Assembly: GCA_041658245.1 (NCBI GenBank)
Contig: JBBAAM010000003.1
Location: 59,710-123,709 of the forward strand
DNA length: 64,000 nucleotides
Source: Fen-1258 sp041658245
Lineage (GTDB): Bacteria; Bacteroidota; Ignavibacteria; Ignavibacteriales; Melioribacteraceae
Direction: 5' to 3'
The position numbers were made by a program, and so were the translations under genes. The notes under the pieces were generated by a model. The model was not told the origin of the DNA. It worked only from the letters and a program-made list of their open reading frames with translations, and searched no databases. Positions 8,807 through 17,130 of the stretch are shown here, piece after piece (positions within the stretch are counted from its first letter, which is position 1; each line of letters opens with the position of its first letter).

Positions 8807-10375
8807 ATGGCGGAGATAAGACCCGATGAAGTTTCTGCGATATTAAGAAAACAACTTGCTGGATTCGAAAACGAAACCGATATATATGAAGTAGGAACAG
8901 TTCTTCAAGTTGGCGATGGTATTGCGCGAGTTTATGGTTTATCGAAGGTTATGGCGAGCGAGCTTGTTGAATTTCCTAATAATGTAACGGGAATGGTTTT
9001 GAATCTTGATGAAGATTCTGTCGGTTGTGTTCTCTTTGGTGAAAGTTCATTAATCAAAGAAGGGGATACGGTTAAACGGACAAATCGAGTTGCTTCATTC
9101 CCTGTAGGTGAAAAACTTCTCGGTAGAGTTGTAGATCCGCTTGGTGAACCTGTTGATGGAAATGGCACTGTTCAATTTGAAAAGTATATGCCTATCGAAC
9201 GCAAAGCATTGGGGGTTATTCAACGGCAACCAGTAAAAGAACCTTTACAAACCGGTATAACTGCAATTGATGCGATGATACCAATTGGACGAGGACAACG
9301 TGAATTGATAATTGGTGACCGCCAAACCGGTAAAACAGCTATTGCAATAGATGCAATAATAAATCAAAAATATACTCATACTGCAGAAGCAAAAAAATAT
9401 GGCGTTAATCCTGTATTCTGTGTTTATGTAGCAATCGGACAAAAAAATTCTACAATCGCTCAAGTTGTTGCTAAACTTGAAGAAGCCGGAGCTATGGAAT
9501 ATACAACAGTTGTTGCAGCTCCTGCGTCGGTTCCTGCACCACTACAATATATCGCTCCATATTCCGGTGCAACACTTGGCGAATATTTTCGAGATAATGG
9601 AAGACACTCACTTGTTATTTATGATGATCTTTCAAAACAAGCCGCAGCTTATCGCGAACTTTCTCTTTTACTTAGAAGACCCCCCGGACGTGAAGCTTAT
9701 CCCGGCGATGTTTTTTATTTACATTCACGTTTATTAGAGCGCGCTTCAAAATTAAATGATGATCTTGGAGGTGGAAGTTTAACAGCACTTCCAATTATTG
9801 AAACACAGCAAGGCGATGTCTCGGCTTATATTCCAACAAACGTAATATCAATTACAGACGGACAGATTTATTTATTGCCTAATTTATTTAACGCAGGCAT
9901 TCGTCCAGCTATTGATGTAGGAATTTCCGTTTCTCGTGTAGGTGGTAACGCACAGATCAAAGCGATGAAAAAAGTAGCTGGTTCATTAAAATTAGATCTT
10001 GCTCAATACAGGGAGCTTGAAGCATTTGCAAAATTCGGTTCAGATCTTGATAAAGCAACACAACGAACACTAGCAAAAGGTGCGCGTCTTGTTGAGTTAT
10101 TGAAACAAGGTCAGTACGCTCCCGCTCCTGTGGAGAAACAGGTATTAAGTGTTTATGTAGGAACGAACAATTACTTCGAATCAATTGAAGTTAAAGACGT
10201 AAAAAGGTTTGAGAAGGAATTTCTTGAATATGTTGATTTAAAATATCCTCAGATATTAGAAAATATTCGTGTTACAAAAGTATTGAATGATGATTCGATC
10301 CAGTTGATCAAAAAAGCTGTTGAAGAATTTGTAGAAAAATTTAATGGGAATCCATCCCTTCGGGAGAAGAGCTAA
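8807..10375 (+). CDS. atpA: ATP synthase F1 subunit alpha
   Basis: The 522-residue regulatory nucleotide-binding subunit. The Walker A loop GDRQTGKT lies at about residues 170-177, and the alpha signature is PAIDVGISVSRVGG, with ALPIIETQQGDVSAYIPTN before it. The start is ATG 8807 (MAEIRPDEVSAIL), with GGAG 9 bases upstream; an in-frame TTG at 8792 would put the ribosome binding site inside the gene and is rejected. The catalytic beta subunit gene is not in this window. Confidence 0.97.
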   Translation: MAEIRPDEVSAILRKQLAGFENETDIYEVGTVLQVGDGIARVYGLSKVMASELVEFPNNVTGMVLNLDEDSVGCVLFGESSLIKEGDTVKRTNRVASFPVGEKLLGRVVDPLGEPVDGNGTVQFEKYMPIERKALGVIQRQPVKEPLQTGITAIDAMIPIGRGQRELIIGDRQTGKTAIAIDAIINQKYTHTAEAKKYGVNPVFCVYVAIGQKNSTIAQVVAKLEEAGAMEYTTVVAAPASVPAPLQYIAPYSGATLGEYFRDNGRHSLVIYDDLSKQAAAYRELSLLLRRPPGREAYPGDVFYLHSRLLERASKLNDDLGGGSLTALPIIETQQGDVSAYIPTNVISITDGQIYLLPNLFNAGIRPAIDVGISVSRVGGNAQIKAMKKVAGSLKLDLAQYRELEAFAKFGSDLDKATQRTLAKGARLVELLKQGQYAPAPVEKQVLSVYVGTNNYFESIEVKDVKRFEKEFLEYVDLKYPQILENIRVTKVLNDDSIQLIKKAVEEFVEKFNGNPSLREKS

Positions 10376-10385
10376 ATCTTAGACT

Positions 10386-11270
10386 ATGGCAACATTACGC
10401 GACATAAAGAGTAGAATCAAAGGTGTTAAGAACACACAGCAAATAACCAAAGCTATGAAGATGGTTGCGGCTGCGCGTCTGCGTCGTGCTCAGGAGAATA
10501 TTGTTAATGCAAAACCATATTCTAGAAAAATTGCAGAAATGCTTCAACATTTACTCAACATCGAAAAGAATTTTAGCAATCCTCTTTTTATAGAAAGAGA
10601 AGTAAAGAACATTTCTCTAATAGTTGTAACATCAGATCGTGGTTTGTGCGGCGGATTTAACATGAATATTATCCGCAAAACTGAAGAGATGATAAAAGAT
10701 CAGTTTGCCGATTACCACCTAAGCGGAAATTTAATATTGTACTGTGTCGGCAAAAAAGGAAATGATTATTACAAAAAAAGAAATTACAAAGTTGAAGGTT
10801 CCTACCCGGGTATTTTTTCCAACCTAAAATTTGAATTTGCTTCCGGACTTATTAAAGAGCTTACAAGTAAATATATCTCCGGTGGAACTGATAAAGTTTT
10901 AGTTATTTATAATGAGTTTAAATCCGTCATTCAGCAAAAGACAACTGTTGGACAATTATTCCCGATTAAACCATTTGAAGCGAAGGTAAACGAACCGATT
11001 CATGATATTGATTACATTTATGAACCGGACAAGACTAATATAATTAACAAGCTTTTACCTAGACATCTTAATGCTCAAATGTGGACAGCATTACTTGATT
11101 CTTATGCTGCAGAATTGGGTGCAAGAATGACAGCAATGGATATGGCAACCGAAAATGCAAAAGAGTTAATTCGGTCATTAAACCTTACTTATAATAAGGT
11201 ACGCCAAGCATCCATCACCAAAGAGATATTAGAAATTGTGTCCGGAGCTAATGCTCTCAAAGAATCTTAA
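10386..11270 (+). CDS. atpG: ATP synthase F1 subunit gamma
   Basis: The central stalk rotor subunit, 294 residues. It starts with the conserved TLRDIKSRIKGVKNTQQITK and MKMVAAARLRRAQ, has SDRGLCGGFN near residue 85, and ends with the conserved MTAMDMATENAKELI and YNKVRQASITKEILEIVSGA. It closes the ATP synthase group here; atpD and atpC do not follow. Confidence 0.97.
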   Translation: MATLRDIKSRIKGVKNTQQITKAMKMVAAARLRRAQENIVNAKPYSRKIAEMLQHLLNIEKNFSNPLFIEREVKNISLIVVTSDRGLCGGFNMNIIRKTEEMIKDQFADYHLSGNLILYCVGKKGNDYYKKRNYKVEGSYPGIFSNLKFEFASGLIKELTSKYISGGTDKVLVIYNEFKSVIQQKTTVGQLFPIKPFEAKVNEPIHDIDYIYEPDKTNIINKLLPRHLNAQMWTALLDSYAAELGARMTAMDMATENAKELIRSLNLTYNKVRQASITKEILEIVSGANALKES

Positions 11271-11327
11271 GACGTTTGAATTTGAAATGAATACTCTTTT
11301 TATTATCTTTAATTTAGGTTGGACTAT

Positions 11328-12662
11328 ATGCTCGAGGATTTGACCGAGAAAATTGAGAGGGCACTCAAAAAAATTACCGGTCAAGGTAAATTAACTGAAG
11401 CAAATATTTCTGATACGCTTCGAGATATTCGCCGTGTTCTTTTAGATGCTGATGTAAATTATAAAGTTGCTAAACAATTTATTGAAGATGTTAAAGCGAA
11501 AGCGCTTGGCAAGGAAGTTCTAACTTCAGTTACTCCCGGACAACTTATCACAAAGATTATGTATGATGAGTTAACCAGACTTTTAGGAAGTACCGGTTCT
11601 GAGTTAAGATTAAATGCTTCCGGAATTACAGTAATAATGTTGATTGGACTACAAGGTTGCGGCAAAACAACTTTTAGCGCAAAACTTGCTAAGTACTTAA
11701 AAGATAAAAAAAGAAATGTTCTTTTAGTTGCTGCTGATGTTTATCGGCCTGCTGCTATTGATCAATTGAAAATATTAGGATCCCGAATTTCAGTTCCGGT
11801 TTTTTCGATAGACGGCAGTAAAGAACCGGTAAGGATTTCTTCCGAATCTCTGAACTATGCGAAGGAAAACGGACTTAACACTGTAATCATTGATACAGCC
11901 GGTCGTTTACATGTTGATGAAAATATGATGAACGAAGCCGCAGAGATCAAAGCGAATGTTAAACCGACAGAAACTTTATTTGTGATAGATTCGATGACAG
12001 GGCAAGATGCTGTGAATTCTGCTAAAGCTTTTCATGAAAAAGTTGATTTTGACGGCGTTGTAGTTACAAAACTTGATGGTGATTCGCGTGGAGGTTGTAT
12101 TCTTTCGGTTAGAGCGGTTGTTGATCGCCCGGTTAAGTTTGTTAGTCTTGGTGAAAATTTAGATTCTATCGAAACTTTTCATCCGGATAGAATGGCATCA
12201 AGGATTTTAGGCAAAGGCGATGTAATTTCTCTTGTTGAAAAAGCTCAAGCTCAGTTTGATGAGAAAGAAACTGAATATCTTGAAAAGAAATTTCGAGAAA
12301 ATAAATTCGACTTTGACGATTTCTTGAAACAGATTAAAATGATTAAGAAAATGGGTTCCTTGAAAAGTTTACTTGGTATGGTTCCGGGTGTTAGTTCAGA
12401 GATTAAGAATGCAGATGTTGATGATAAACAATTGGTAAGAGTTGAATCAATAATTCATTCGATGACAAAAAGAGAGCGGATAAATCCAAAAATATTGAAC
12501 GGAAGCAGAAGAAAAAGAATTGCTAAAGGAAGCGGGAATACGATTCAGGAAGTTAATAGATTGATAAAGCAATTTGAGCAGATGCAGCAAATGATGCAAA
12601 TGATGAGTAAGAATTCCGGTAAGTTTTCAGTACCAAACTTGAAAAACATAAAATATAATTAG
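11328..12662 (+). CDS. ffh: Signal recognition particle protein Ffh (SRP54)
   Basis: The GTPase that binds signal peptides on ribosomes and delivers them to FtsY. The N domain is followed by the G domain with GLQGCGKT (about residues 107-114), the DTAGR box (Asp189) and TKLDGDSRGG. The C-terminal Met-rich M domain includes QQMMQMMSKNSGK and the GSGNTIQEVN helix that binds 4.5S RNA. ATG 11328 is preferred; a TTG nine bases earlier is less likely. It heads the rpsP-trmD-rplS translation operon, a common arrangement. Confidence 0.96.
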   Translation: MLEDLTEKIERALKKITGQGKLTEANISDTLRDIRRVLLDADVNYKVAKQFIEDVKAKALGKEVLTSVTPGQLITKIMYDELTRLLGSTGSELRLNASGITVIMLIGLQGCGKTTFSAKLAKYLKDKKRNVLLVAADVYRPAAIDQLKILGSRISVPVFSIDGSKEPVRISSESLNYAKENGLNTVIIDTAGRLHVDENMMNEAAEIKANVKPTETLFVIDSMTGQDAVNSAKAFHEKVDFDGVVVTKLDGDSRGGCILSVRAVVDRPVKFVSLGENLDSIETFHPDRMASRILGKGDVISLVEKAQAQFDEKETEYLEKKFRENKFDFDDFLKQIKMIKKMGSLKSLLGMVPGVSSEIKNADVDDKQLVRVESIIHSMTKRERINPKILNGSRRKRIAKGSGNTIQEVNRLIKQFEQMQQMMQMMSKNSGKFSVPNLKNIKYN

Positions 12663-12690
12663 AAAACAAAAATCAATAAGGAGTAACAAA

Positions 12691-13128
12691 TTGGCAGTTA
12701 AGTTAAGATTGAGAAGAATGGGAAAGAAGAAACAACCGATCTATAAGGTTGTTGCTGCAGATTCACGTTCACCAAGAGACGGTAAATTTATTGAAGCAAT
12801 TGGACTTTACAATCCTAAGACTAATCCGGCAACAGTAGATATAATAGAAGAACGCGCTTTATATTGGCTTGGTGTTGGTGCGCAACCGACAGATACAGTA
12901 AAAAATCTTTTGTCAAATCAAGGAATAATTCTAAAGAGAGAATTGAAAAAGAATGGTTTGAGCGAAGAGCAGATCTCTGCAAAATTAGATGATTGGAAAA
13001 AGATTAAAGAAGCTAATCTTGCTTCATCATTAAAGAAAAAATCAGAAAAAGCAAAAGTAAAAAAAGCATCTGTTGAAAAGAAAGATAGCGAAACGGAAGT
13101 AAAGGGTACTACTTCCGAACAAGCATAA
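12691..13128 (+). CDS. rpsP: 30S ribosomal protein S16, with C-terminal extension
   Basis: The first 85 residues are a standard S16 (VKLRLRRMGKKKQPIYKVV, then DSRSPRDGKFIEAIGLYNP). The start is TTG 12691, placed by GGAG 8 bases upstream and by the usual M-A-V-K beginning; no ATG is available. The protein has 145 residues, about 55 more than a typical S16. The extra part is a Lys/Ala/Glu/Ser-rich tail, as also found in Bacteroidota S16 proteins. It is followed by khpA, rimM, trmD and rplS. Confidence 0.95.
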   Translation: MAVKLRLRRMGKKKQPIYKVVAADSRSPRDGKFIEAIGLYNPKTNPATVDIIEERALYWLGVGAQPTDTVKNLLSNQGIILKRELKKNGLSEEQISAKLDDWKKIKEANLASSLKKKSEKAKVKKASVEKKDSETEVKGTTSEQA

Positions 13129-13196
13129 ATCTAATTTCTCTATAGCTTGCTTCTTAATAACGTACCCTGGTGGTCACTTAATTTAAAGGTACTCTC

Positions 13197-13430
13197 ATGA
13201 AGGAATTTATTGAATTTATCGCAAAACACCTTGTTGACGCTCCGGATAGTGTTACTCTTGAGGAAACAACTCCCGATGAAAAAACTATCGAGTTGTCTCT
13301 GAAAGTTGGTGCGGAAGATGTCGGCAAAGTCATCGGGAAACAAGGCAAAACTGCTCAAGCAATGAGAACCTTGCTTACTGCTATTGCGGCTAAAGAAGGC
13401 AAGCGTGCTATCTTAAAAATATTAGATTAA
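13197..13430 (+). CDS. khpA: KH-domain RNA-binding protein KhpA
   Basis: A 77-residue single KH domain with the GxxG loop in VGKVIGKQGKTAQAMRTLL and a preceding FIAKHLVD start. The family (KhpA/YlqC) binds RNA, often with KhpB, and is regularly found between rpsP and rimM, as here. AAAGG lies 7 to 8 bases upstream of the ATG. Confidence 0.94.
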   Translation: MKEFIEFIAKHLVDAPDSVTLEETTPDEKTIELSLKVGAEDVGKVIGKQGKTAQAMRTLLTAIAAKEGKRAILKILD

Positions 13431-13440
13431 AATTCCGGTT

Positions 13441-13959
13441 GTGGATGATTTTTTTCTGGTTGCAGAAGTAAAAGCTGTTTATGGCTCTAAAGGTTTCGTT
13501 TTAATTGAGTCTTATTCTGATTTTTCTGAAAGATTTTTTAAGCTAAATTCTGTTTACTTAGAGTTTTTTGGCTCAAGGAAAGAGTTCTTTGTCGAAAATG
13601 TTATGGAAGTTAATGGTAAGATCGCCCTCAAGTTCAAAGGGTTTGATAACAACGAAGATGTAAAATTTCTTCTTGACAAAAAGATCTACGTTGATAAAGA
13701 GCATTCCGTTAAACTTTCTGCTGATACATATTTTATTCATGATTTGATTGGAAGTGAAGTTTTTCAAGGATCAAAATTAATCGGGTTTCTTGAAGATGTT
13801 TTAGTTCTTCATTCCAATGATGTATATGTAATTAGAGATGCTAACAAAAAGAAAATTTTAATACCGGCAATTAAAGATTATGTACAATCTTTCGATTCGG
13901 TAAAGAAAAGATTAGAACTAATACCCGATTGCGATTTGCTTTACGATGATGAGAATTGA
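13441..13959 (+). CDS. rimM: 16S rRNA processing protein RimM
   Basis: The 172-residue 30S maturation factor. It begins with FFLVAEVKAVYGSKGFVLIE, a diverged form of the 'vGrI.k.hGikGev' N-terminal barrel, and ends with the PRC-barrel block FIHDLIGSEVF and ILIPAIKDYVQSFD. GTG 13441 is used as start; no ATG is near. It overlaps trmD by 14 bases, which fits the usual rimM-trmD coupling. Confidence 0.9.
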   Translation: MDDFFLVAEVKAVYGSKGFVLIESYSDFSERFFKLNSVYLEFFGSRKEFFVENVMEVNGKIALKFKGFDNNEDVKFLLDKKIYVDKEHSVKLSADTYFIHDLIGSEVFQGSKLIGFLEDVLVLHSNDVYVIRDANKKKILIPAIKDYVQSFDSVKKRLELIPDCDLLYDDEN

Positions 13960-14629
13960 TGTTATTTCTGCCGTACCTGACTCTCTTGTAAGTCCGCTTA
14001 ATACAAGTATATTAAAGAGAGCGCAGGAACGAAAAAAAGTTGAAATCGTTGTGCACAATCTTCGTGATTATGCTTACGATAAACACAAACAGATTGATGA
14101 TAAACCGTTTGGTGGTGGTCCGGGAATGTTGCTTAAACCGGAACCGTTCTTTGAATGTATTGAAAGACTTATTAGTGAGAGAAAGTATGATCATATTATT
14201 TTCTCATCTCCGGGTGGAAAAATTTATGATCAAAAACTTGCAAATAAGTTTTCAATGACTGAAAATTTAATGATAATTTCCGGGCACTATAAAGGCGTTG
14301 ATGATAGAGTACGAGAACGATTTGCAACCGATGAAATTTCTATCGGAAGATATGTACTTACTGGCGGCGAGATAGTTGCCCTTGCAATCATTGATTCTAT
14401 AGTTCGGCTAATTCCCGGAGTGTTAAATGACAGTGAATCAGCTCTTAACGATTCTCTGATGGATGGTGACATAATAGAAGCACCGTACTACACACGTCCG
14501 GCTGAATATAAAAATTTGAAAGTCCCGGAAGTTTTACTTTCAGGACATGAAAAAAAAATTAAAGAGTGGAAAGAAGAACAATCAAAAATTTTAACTGAAC
14601 ATTGGAAAAAAATAAATAGTATGGAGTAA
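13946..14629 (+). CDS. trmD: tRNA (guanine37-N1)-methyltransferase TrmD
   Basis: A SPOUT-fold enzyme that methylates G37 of tRNAs to prevent frameshifting. Family motifs are complete: DDKPFGGGPGMLLKPEP, then the knot region SGHYKGVDDRVRE, DEISIGRYVLTGGE, and near the end YTRPAEY with VLLSGHEKKI. The start is ATG 13946 or ATG 13949, both inside the end of rimM. Confidence 0.96.
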   Translation: MMRIDVISAVPDSLVSPLNTSILKRAQERKKVEIVVHNLRDYAYDKHKQIDDKPFGGGPGMLLKPEPFFECIERLISERKYDHIIFSSPGGKIYDQKLANKFSMTENLMIISGHYKGVDDRVRERFATDEISIGRYVLTGGEIVALAIIDSIVRLIPGVLNDSESALNDSLMDGDIIEAPYYTRPAEYKNLKVPEVLLSGHEKKIKEWKEEQSKILTEHWKKINSME

Positions 14630-14635
14630 CAAGAA

Positions 14636-14983
14636 ATGGACAATCTAAAAGAATTTACATCAGATCTTATGCGCACGGATTTTCCCGCATTTAAACCAGG
14701 CGATCATATAAGAGTGCATGTTAGAGTAATTGAAGGTGATAAAGAAAGAATTCAGCCTTTTGAAGGAGATGTAATAAACATCCGCGGAACAGGGTTGAAT
14801 AAAACTTTCACCGTCCGCAAAATTGCCAGCGGTGTTGGTGTAGAAAGAATATTTTCATACAGTTCACCAAAGTTGGCTAAAGTTGAAATGGTACGTGAAG
14901 GTAAAGTTAGAAGAGCAAAACTTTTCTACTTGAGAGAACTCTCCGGTAAAGCTGCTCGTATTAAAGACAAAAACGTAAGATAG
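14636..14983 (+). CDS. rplS: 50S ribosomal protein L19
   Basis: The 115-residue L19 located at the 30S-50S interface. Conserved blocks are FKPGDHIRVHVRVIEGDKER, RIQPFEGDVI, FTVRKIASGVGVERIF and KLFYLRELSGKAARIK. GGAG precedes the ATG. It closes the operon; a terminator follows. Confidence 0.97.
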   Translation: MDNLKEFTSDLMRTDFPAFKPGDHIRVHVRVIEGDKERIQPFEGDVINIRGTGLNKTFTVRKIASGVGVERIFSYSSPKLAKVEMVREGKVRRAKLFYLRELSGKAARIKDKNVR

Positions 14984-15003
14984 TTTATAATTCGAATTAA
15001 CTT

Positions 15004-15033
15004 AGCCGCTCTTGAAGCGGCTTTGTTATTTTA
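15004..15033 (+). terminator. Terminator after rplS
   Basis: AGCCGCT at 15004-15010 pairs with AGCGGCT at 15016-15022 across a 5-base loop, followed by TTGTTATTTT. It ends the ffh-rplS operon. Confidence 0.85.
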
Positions 15034-15120
15034 AACAATTACTGGTATTGTTTAATTGATATTTAATAATAATTGCTTTTTAAAAACCCTTCTCTTTGGG
15101 AAAGGTAAGAATGGGCTATT

Positions 15121-15879
15121 ATGAGATTGATTCTGCCTAAAAATATTTTTTCTTCTTTCCTGAAACCACTTTTGCCACCGGAGTACCATTCTGAAATATT
15201 GTATCAAGAGTCTTCACTTATTTGTAAAAGCCTCGAATACAACACTTCGGCAATTGCTTTAATTCCGTCGTTGGAATTAGTAAACCACAGAAACTTATTT
15301 GTCTCGAACAAAATCGCTTTATCATTCGATGGTGTACTTTCTAATTCATATTTCTATTTTATCGAAGGAGAGAAGAAATTTCAAAGAATATATTTACGCG
15401 GTGACATTTCTCTTAATGAAATCCTTCTTGCTAAAATATTATTTGCTGAAAAATTCTCTTCACAGATTGAAATTACTTTGGACACAAATAAAACCACCGA
15501 AAAGAAAAGGGATTACATTATAGCCGGTGATGAAAATTTTCATTTGTGGAATTACCAATCTGCTATTAGTTTAGCCGATGAAGTCTCTGAAATGATTGAT
15601 CTTCCGTATGTTAATTTTGTTTTCGCTTCTCAGAATAAAGAGGCGATGGAAGAATTCAATAAGCAAATAAATCCCATTGATGAAAGAATAGACAGCAAAA
15701 TAATAAATATCATTAAAGAGCTAAATCTTTCCGACAAGACAAATGAATTCCTTACAGAGAATCTTGGTTCCATTTATTTTGATATAACTGAAAACGAAGA
15801 AACCGCTATAAATGAATTGATAAAACTAATTTTCTATCACGGAATTATTGACGATATTTTTGATGTGAAGTTTTATTGA
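15121..15879 (+). CDS. MqnA-like protein (menaquinone biosynthesis / chorismate dehydratase family)
   Basis: The 252-residue protein resembles the MqnA/MqnD family of periplasmic-binding fold enzymes of the futalosine menaquinone pathway. Matching positions are ALIPSLELV near residue 42, a Ser-Asp-Gly type stretch (SFDGVLSN), IIAGDENF, SLADEVSEMIDLPYVNFVF, and the C-terminal FLTENLGSIYFDITENE. It lacks part of the usual N-terminus (the family start R-[IV]-G-x-V-x-Y is not seen), so it may be a divergent paralogue and not the canonical chorismate dehydratase. It stands alone between the L19 terminator and serA. Confidence 0.62.
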   Translation: MRLILPKNIFSSFLKPLLPPEYHSEILYQESSLICKSLEYNTSAIALIPSLELVNHRNLFVSNKIALSFDGVLSNSYFYFIEGEKKFQRIYLRGDISLNEILLAKILFAEKFSSQIEITLDTNKTTEKKRDYIIAGDENFHLWNYQSAISLADEVSEMIDLPYVNFVFASQNKEAMEEFNKQINPIDERIDSKIINIIKELNLSDKTNEFLTENLGSIYFDITENEETAINELIKLIFYHGIIDDIFDVKFY

Positions 15880-15887
15880 TACTATAA

Positions 15888-15909
15888 TCCCTCCCTATTT
15901 TGGGAGGGA
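15888..15909. terminator. Hairpin between convergent MqnA-like gene and serA
   Basis: A perfect 8-bp stem TCCCTCCC/GGGAGGGA with a 6-base loop sits between two converging genes. The T run is weak on both sides, so it is a likely but not ideal bidirectional terminator. Confidence 0.55.
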
Positions 15910-15925
15910 CATAGGATATTGCAAT

Positions 15926-17116
15926 TTAGATTGATACATGTGAGTAGGATAAAACATTCGAATTATTTCTAATTGCTTCAAGCATTTCTGTTGTAGCAGG
16001 AGCTTTCAACTTCATTGTACAGCAAGCAACTAGACCGCCGTCAAAAATAATATTTTTAACTTCTTCAATATTAATATCACCCTCTCGTAAAACATCCAAT
16101 ACTGAAGCTAACACACCGGGTTTATCATAATGTTTCACTACTAATTGATAATGAGTTTCCGGAGTTTTCGCTTTATTCACCCAATGTGCAATTACACCAC
16201 TATTGATAAAGCCAAGAATAATATTAACTGTTTCTTCTGCAACTGCATTTTGTGCTTGTTCGGTTGATGCGCCGATATGATGAGTTATATAGACATTGTC
16301 AAGTTCTTGGAGTTTGGATGAAACCGGTCCATCTTTCGCTTCCGGTTCACCTTGAAATACATCAAGACCAACTTTTAATCCTTTTTCTTTAACTGCACGT
16401 ATTAATGCTTCTTCATTTACAACACCTGCGCGCGACGTGTTAATGAAAATTGCCCCCTTCTTCATGTACCCAAACATTTTATCATCAAACAAATTTTTTG
16501 TTTCGCTGTTTTGAGGCAAGTGAACAGTAACAATATCAGCAATCGGAAGTACTTGATCAAACTCGGAAAAATCTTTTGCACCATAACCTTCAATGCGGGT
16601 AATATCTTTTGCATAGATGCTCATTCCTAAAGCTTGAGCACGTTTTGCAACTTCCTTTCCTATTGCACCATAACCTACAATTGCTAAAGTTTTTCCGTAC
16701 AATCCTTCTGCTTTGGAATATTCACCTTTATTCCAAATCCCTTTTCTGAAATCGATAACATTGTGCGGAATTCTTCTGTCGAGAGCTAACATCATACCAA
16801 TTGCAAGTTCTGCTACTGCGATTGAATTTTTGCCGGGGCAGTTTGAAACATAAACACCTTTTTTGTTGGCAGCTGCAATATTAATGTTGTTCACACCGGA
16901 ACCTGCACGAACGATCAAATTTAAATTCTGTGATTTTTCAATTGTCTCTGCACTAACGTTCGTTGAACGGACAACCAGGCAATCAACATTTTTTGCAGCT
17001 TCGGGAAGATCATTCTCACCAAGTTTTGGATTATAGATCACTTCAATTTCAGCATCCTTCAATCTCTGAATGTACTGCTCGGGAAATTTGTCTGCTATTA
17101 ATACTTTCATTTTCAT
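15926..17116 (-). CDS. serA: D-3-phosphoglycerate dehydrogenase, with C-terminal ACT domain
   Basis: Catalyses the first step of serine synthesis, 3-phosphoglycerate to 3-phosphohydroxypyruvate with NAD. The 396-residue protein has the substrate domain with VDCLVVRSTNVSAE and VRAGSGVNNIN, the NAD-binding GYGAIGKEVAKRAQALG, the catalytic Arg/Glu/His set in NTSRAGVVNEEAL, GLDVFQGEP and HHIGASTEQAQ, and a C-terminal ACT domain (QLVVKHYDKPGVLASVL) that usually senses serine. GGAG lies 6 bases before the ATG. It is followed upstream by hutU in the same direction. Confidence 0.93.
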   Translation of the reverse strand: MKMKVLIADKFPEQYIQRLKDAEIEVIYNPKLGENDLPEAAKNVDCLVVRSTNVSAETIEKSQNLNLIVRAGSGVNNINIAAANKKGVYVSNCPGKNSIAVAELAIGMMLALDRRIPHNVIDFRKGIWNKGEYSKAEGLYGKTLAIVGYGAIGKEVAKRAQALGMSIYAKDITRIEGYGAKDFSEFDQVLPIADIVTVHLPQNSETKNLFDDKMFGYMKKGAIFINTSRAGVVNEEALIRAVKEKGLKVGLDVFQGEPEAKDGPVSSKLQELDNVYITHHIGASTEQAQNAVAEETVNIILGFINSGVIAHWVNKAKTPETHYQLVVKHYDKPGVLASVLDVLREGDINIEEVKNIIFDGGLVACCTMKLKAPATTEMLEAIRNNSNVLSYSHVSI

Positions 17117-17130
17117 TTCATACTCCGTTT

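Noticed and set aside
9465..9737. Plus-strand frame of 90 codons inside atpA
   Set aside because: Out-of-frame reading of atpA.
13140..13358. Minus-strand frame of 72 codons over khpA
   Set aside because: It is a shadow of khpA on the other strand.
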